Source of the DNA: Spirochaetales bacterium
GTDB taxonomy: Bacteria > Spirochaetota > Spirochaetia > DSM-27196 > SLST01
Direction of reading: 5' to 3'
DNA: 9,395 nt
NCBI GenBank assembly: GCA_007130265.1
Contig: SLST01000376.1
Span: 1-9,395, forward strand
The notes below the pieces were generated by a model that saw only the letters and a program-made list of their open reading frames with translations, was not told the origin of the DNA and searched no databases. The position numbers and the translations under genes are program-made. Shown in pieces: positions 6,373 to 9,395 of this stretch. Positions within the stretch are counted from its first letter, which is position 1; the number at the start of each line of letters is the position of its first letter.

Positions 6373-8271
6373 ATGACCGTGCGCAAAACGGCTGCCGCCG
6401 GTTTCTGGCTGACGGTCGCGATCGTTCCACTATTCGCGCAGTATGCGCTTCACGTCGAGGCAACCATCGGGTTAGGCGGGTCTTTCCGAGCCGGTTCGTG
6501 GACGCCTGTTTCGGTGACTGTCACGAATCTTGGGGCTGATGTCTCGGGGCTGCTCTCGTTGAAGCTCGAGCGCGGAGGGCGCCTCGGAACGACCCGGTTT
6601 CCGATTGTATACGAGCAGCCCGCGGAGATCACACGCGGAGGGACGAAGGAGTACTCGTTCATCGTACCGATCGACACGTCGCTGTATCCGGTGATTGTGA
6701 CGATCACCGACGGCGACAACGATGCCCACACCGAACGTTTCGACCTGCGGGGCCGCAGTGTAGGCGGCCGCCTGGCTCTCGTGCTCACTCGACGGCCGGA
6801 GCTCGACTTCCTCCTTCCGCTCTACAATACCCGTGACGAGCGGGGTCTCGAACTCGTCTATCCTCTTCCCGAGCACCTGCCGGATCAGTGGCACGGGTAC
6901 GATGCAGCAGACCTCGTGGTGCTGCACGACGGTCGGCTTCACGATCTGACCTCGCGGCAGGCGGCGGCGATGCGCGACTGGGTTGCCGCGGGCGGCCGGC
7001 TCGTCGTGTCCGCTGGCGCTCATTTCGGATTCTCGCAGGCCCGGACACTCCTGCCGCTCGGGGACTTCACGGTGCAGGGAGTCACGGCGACGACGATGGA
7101 TGCAGCCGGATTCGGCGACATCGGGGTGCCGGTCGCGGAGAACGAGCGCGCCGCTGTTGCCGTGGTGAGCCGTTTCGCCGAACACGGACCGCGGATCACC
7201 CGGCTGTCGGTCGGCCACGGCGAGATCGTCCTGCTCCCATTCGACTACGTACAGCTCTCGCGGCTCGCACCGCTCACGAGCGTCGCGCTGTGGAACCATC
7301 TGCTCGATACCGCGCCCGATGACCACCGACTCGCCACCGAGGTGCGCCGCCGGGTCTTCGAGACGGACCTGCTCGCCAACCAGCTCGCGCTCCCCATCTA
7401 CCGGTTTCCGTCGCGCATCGCGGTGCTTGGACTACTCGGCGCCTACGTCCTCGGTCTCACGGCGATTCTGATGTGGGCCGCGAGGGAACCGCACGCGACT
7501 CGTCGCCGTCTGGAGCTCCCGGCGATCGCCGCGGCGATTGCGGCAATCATCGCCGTCGTGGCGGCGGGAGGCCACATCGGACTCACCCGACACATGCAGC
7601 CGGTCGCCGCGCTCGCCCTGAGCCTCGAGCGGGCCGAGCTCGCGGGAGACGGCGGCTACGCCGCCGTGACGCGTGAGACGGCATTGTTCAGCCGCCAGTC
7701 CGCCGAGTACCGCGTCGGCTACGCCGGCTCTCCGATCATTCTCCCGATGAGCGAACGCGCGCACCACACGCGACAGGATGGGCCAACGGTCATCCAGTAC
7801 CTGAGGGTGGACCGCTGGGGTTACGAGAACAACATGGCGCTGCAGGTGATGCCGTTCGCGCTGTACTCGAGTGTTCAAAGCGGTCCCGGATTCACGGAGG
7901 TCGTGCTCGCCAACTCAACGGACCGGCAGATCCGTGACGTCGTTCTACTGCGAAACGGATATCCGGACCATCTGGGCGACCTCGATCCGGGGTCTATCTT
8001 CGAGCGTCTCTCATTGGAGCGGACCAACGCGGAGTTTCGGTCGATCAGATGGGAGGACTTCGTCGCCGACGATGGCCTGCGACTGAACCGCGCCCGGCTG
8101 ATCGGCGACATCGCGCGCAGACAGCGTTTCGAGGGCAGCGCCGCTCCCGATATCATCATCGTCGGATGGACCGAGCGACCGCTGCTGCCGGTATCGCTCG
8201 CGCCCGCCTTCCAGACGACGGTCGACCTCCATATCGTCACGATACCCATCCATCTCGGGCGAGGTGAGTGA
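6373..8271 (+). CDS. Exported/membrane protein with beta-rich and glutamine-amidotransferase-like domains
   Basis: A 632-residue protein I do not recognise by name. Residues 1-22 are a signal peptide ending PLFA-Q. Residues about 24-125 are beta-rich, with a WTPVSVTVTN segment typical of Ig-like or CARDB-like adhesion folds. Residues about 130-295 resemble the class-I glutamine-amidotransferase-like fold of exported proteins: a YDAADLVVLHD strand (176-186), then RDWVAAGGRLVVSAG (201-215). The catalytic Cys of true amidotransferases is not evident, so it is probably non-enzymatic. Two membrane spans lie near 347-369 and 381-403, with a second beta-rich domain (about 405-632) outside again. Such proteins often sit beside ABC-2 permeases or MoxR/VWA systems. 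The ATG at 6373 is taken as start, but a GTG at 6379 has AGAGG exactly 6 nt upstream and may be the true one. The stop overlaps the next start. Confidence 0.83.
   Translation: MTVRKTAAAGFWLTVAIVPLFAQYALHVEATIGLGGSFRAGSWTPVSVTVTNLGADVSGLLSLKLERGGRLGTTRFPIVYEQPAEITRGGTKEYSFIVPIDTSLYPVIVTITDGDNDAHTERFDLRGRSVGGRLALVLTRRPELDFLLPLYNTRDERGLELVYPLPEHLPDQWHGYDAADLVVLHDGRLHDLTSRQAAAMRDWVAAGGRLVVSAGAHFGFSQARTLLPLGDFTVQGVTATTMDAAGFGDIGVPVAENERAAVAVVSRFAEHGPRITRLSVGHGEIVLLPFDYVQLSRLAPLTSVALWNHLLDTAPDDHRLATEVRRRVFETDLLANQLALPIYRFPSRIAVLGLLGAYVLGLTAILMWAAREPHATRRRLELPAIAAAIAAIIAVVAAGGHIGLTRHMQPVAALALSLERAELAGDGGYAAVTRETALFSRQSAEYRVGYAGSPIILPMSERAHHTRQDGPTVIQYLRVDRWGYENNMALQVMPFALYSSVQSGPGFTEVVLANSTDRQIRDVVLLRNGYPDHLGDLDPGSIFERLSLERTNAEFRSIRWEDFVADDGLRLNRARLIGDIARRQRFEGSAAPDIIIVGWTERPLLPVSLAPAFQTTVDLHIVTIPIHLGRGE
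8261..8267 (+). promoter_or_regulatory. Shine-Dalgarno site for the permease-like gene
   Basis: GAGGTGA, with its GAGG core 6 nt before the ATG at 8271, favours that ATG over the GTG at 8268. It lies inside the end of the preceding gene, as expected for coupled translation. Confidence 0.65.
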
Positions 8272-9011
8272 TGCCGAATCCCCTGCTGACCGAAGCCGTT
8301 GCCGTCTACCTTCGCGGGCGCCGGTACGTCGTTGTGCACATCACGGTGGCGCTGACGATGGCGCTCACAGCGGTGGCGGTCTGGCCTCACCACAGCTTTC
8401 TCTACTTCTTCAGAACCGGGACGCAGCCGCTCGTCCTGCTCGCAACGCTCATCGTTCAGGTTGTGCTCGTCACCGGTGTCAGTCTGGCTGCCGGGCTCGA
8501 CCGTATCGCCGGAAGCGCGATTATCCGCCATTCAGAGTGGCTCGAACGTACGACTCTGCCGATCGGAGTGATCGTAAGAGGAAAGCTGCTCGCAGCCGTC
8601 TCGCACACGGCCGTGCTCACGCTGCTCGGCCTGCCGGCGGCGGTTGTGGCGGCCGGACCGGCAGGGTCAGGCCTCGCGCCTGTGCTCGCGGCCCAGATTG
8701 TCGTGTTCATGTCCGGGTCCGCTGCCCGGACCGCCGGGATGATCATCGCGCACTTTGGCGAGCGGAACTATGTCGTGCGTATCACCGGCGGATGGGTCTT
8801 TCTCGCGCTCCTGTTCGTCGCGACGATCACGGTCTACCCGCCGCTCAATCCGATCGCCGCAGTTGCTTCCGCTCCCGGTGCGACGGTTCTCGATCCGGTG
8901 CTCGCATCTGCGGGCTCCCTGGCAGGTGCGACGCTCCTGCTGATGATCGTGTACCGGGTATCACTCGCCCGTCATCGGGTGAAGACCGAGCGTGAGGTGC
9001 CGAATGCGTGA
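8271..9011 (+). CDS. ABC-2-permease-like polytopic membrane protein
   Basis: A 246-residue membrane protein. The N-terminus, NPLLTEAVAVYLRGRRY, resembles the 'NPLLxRE...RGRR' entry helix of ABC-2-type permease subunits. A later ERTTLPIGVIVRGKLLAA segment (about 91-108) resembles their 'PLSPxxIVLGKLLA' element before a membrane span. About six spans are visible, near 20-40, 52-75, 107-128, 131-152, 173-193 and 207-230. The C-terminal tail is basic and cytoplasmic. If the family call is right, it would be the membrane half of an exporter or of an envelope-remodelling complex. No ATP-binding partner occurs in the window; one could lie downstream. The ATG shares its A with the preceding TGA, and the next gene overlaps its end by 8 nt, so all three genes form one operon. 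Family assignment rests on motif resemblance only. Confidence 0.8.
   Translation: MPNPLLTEAVAVYLRGRRYVVVHITVALTMALTAVAVWPHHSFLYFFRTGTQPLVLLATLIVQVVLVTGVSLAAGLDRIAGSAIIRHSEWLERTTLPIGVIVRGKLLAAVSHTAVLTLLGLPAAVVAAGPAGSGLAPVLAAQIVVFMSGSAARTAGMIIAHFGERNYVVRITGGWVFLALLFVATITVYPPLNPIAAVASAPGATVLDPVLASAGSLAGATLLLMIVYRVSLARHRVKTEREVPNA
8994..8999 (+). promoter_or_regulatory. Shine-Dalgarno site for the DUF4175-like gene
   Basis: GAGGTG, its GAGG core 6 nt before the ATG at 9004, nearly repeats the site and spacing used by the upstream permease-like gene. It lies inside the permease-like coding sequence. Confidence 0.65.
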
Positions 9012-9395
9012 AACCGCGGCAAGGGGTCTCGAGCGTCTTGTCCACGCGCTCGAGCTACGATGGCGAGGGCTCCTGCTTCTCCGGGTGGTCGTCGATGCGC
9101 TCTCAGTCAGCCTTGGGCTCTCGCTCGCGCTGCTTCTCATCCGCGCTGCGTCTGGAGTGACCTTCTTCGTCCCGGTGACCCTGGTGCTCCTCAACGGGTC
9201 GGCCGCCGTCGTTGCGACCCTCCTCGCGGCGATCGCCGGACGCGATGCCACGCGTTTCCTCATCGATGCCGACCGGGTCTATCATCTGAAGTCGCTGCTG
9301 CTGTCCGGATTCGAGTTTGCCGAGGCGTCCGGGGCTACCGACGCGTCCGAGACCGGCGGGCGTTCGGGGTTCGAGCGTATCGTCATCGCGCGGGC
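9004..9395 (+). CDS. Membrane protein, possibly DUF4175-like, truncated by the window edge
   Basis: The first 130 codons of a gene that continues past the right edge. After a short amphipathic N-terminus it has two closely spaced membrane spans, near residues 27-48 and 53-78. A soluble segment follows with the pattern FLIDADRVYHLKSLLLSGFEF (about 85-105). This resembles the 'ARxxDxxxGLKDRLxTAxE' repeat seen after the two N-terminal spans of DUF4175-like proteins, which occur in MoxR/DUF58/VWA gene clusters. The resemblance is by eye and needs the missing part. The ATG at 9004 has a well-placed Shine-Dalgarno site and overlaps the previous gene by 8 nt, showing that it belongs to the same operon. 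Confidence 0.75.
   Translation, partial: MRETAARGLERLVHALELRWRGLLLLRVVVDALSVSLGLSLALLLIRAASGVTFFVPVTLVLLNGSAAVVATLLAAIAGRDATRFLIDADRVYHLKSLLLSGFEFAEASGATDASETGGRSGFERIVIAR

Noticed and set aside
8264..8995. A 243-codon plus-strand frame overlapping the permease-like gene
   Set aside because: The translation is Arg/Ala-rich and lacks membrane spans. The other frame gives a coherent polytopic protein with a ribosome site.

Overview
The window is a gene-dense, GC-rich bacterial chromosome segment with no sign of mobile DNA. Three things together suggest a high-GC spirochaete: a poly(A)-polymerase-type PcnB beside a divergent-PAP2 (DUF212) gene, signal peptides ending in '...LSAQ' and '...LFAQ', and an uncharacterised P-loop/Asp23-like protein. 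This is an inference from family content, not a proven placement. I see no tRNA, rRNA, CRISPR array, insertion sequence or integrase.

Left end (1-1713, minus strand): a DUF212 integral membrane protein overlaps by 4 nt (stop/GTG) a large uncharacterised multi-pass membrane protein that runs off the left edge. The two look translationally coupled. A compact 66-bp divergent promoter region (1714-1779) separates them from the plus-strand genes.

Centre (1780-4996, plus strand): an RluA/RluC-type 23S rRNA pseudouridine synthase is followed, after 99 bp with its own promoter, by a two-gene unit. That unit encodes a cytoplasmic P-loop protein with a C-terminal Asp23/Gls24-like domain, then an exported protein with a degenerate gluzincin-like (peptidase-MA-like) domain and three TPRs. 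A convergent minus-strand PcnB follows (5029-6231), with only 32 bp and a small hairpin between them.

Right end (6373-9395, plus strand): a tightly packed operon, divergent from pcnB across 141 bp. It encodes (i) a signal-peptide protein with a beta-rich domain, a glutamine-amidotransferase-like fold and two central membrane spans, (ii) a polytopic ABC-2-permease-like protein and (iii) the start of a DUF4175-like membrane protein. Start/stop overlaps and well-spaced Shine-Dalgarno sites indicate coupled translation. The gene types resemble those found in MoxR/DUF58-type envelope clusters, but no ATPase is visible here.

A recurring theme is promoter position. The first genes of transcription units have promoter-like hexamers so close to the start codon that their mRNAs should be leaderless or nearly so, while internal operon genes carry clear Shine-Dalgarno sites.
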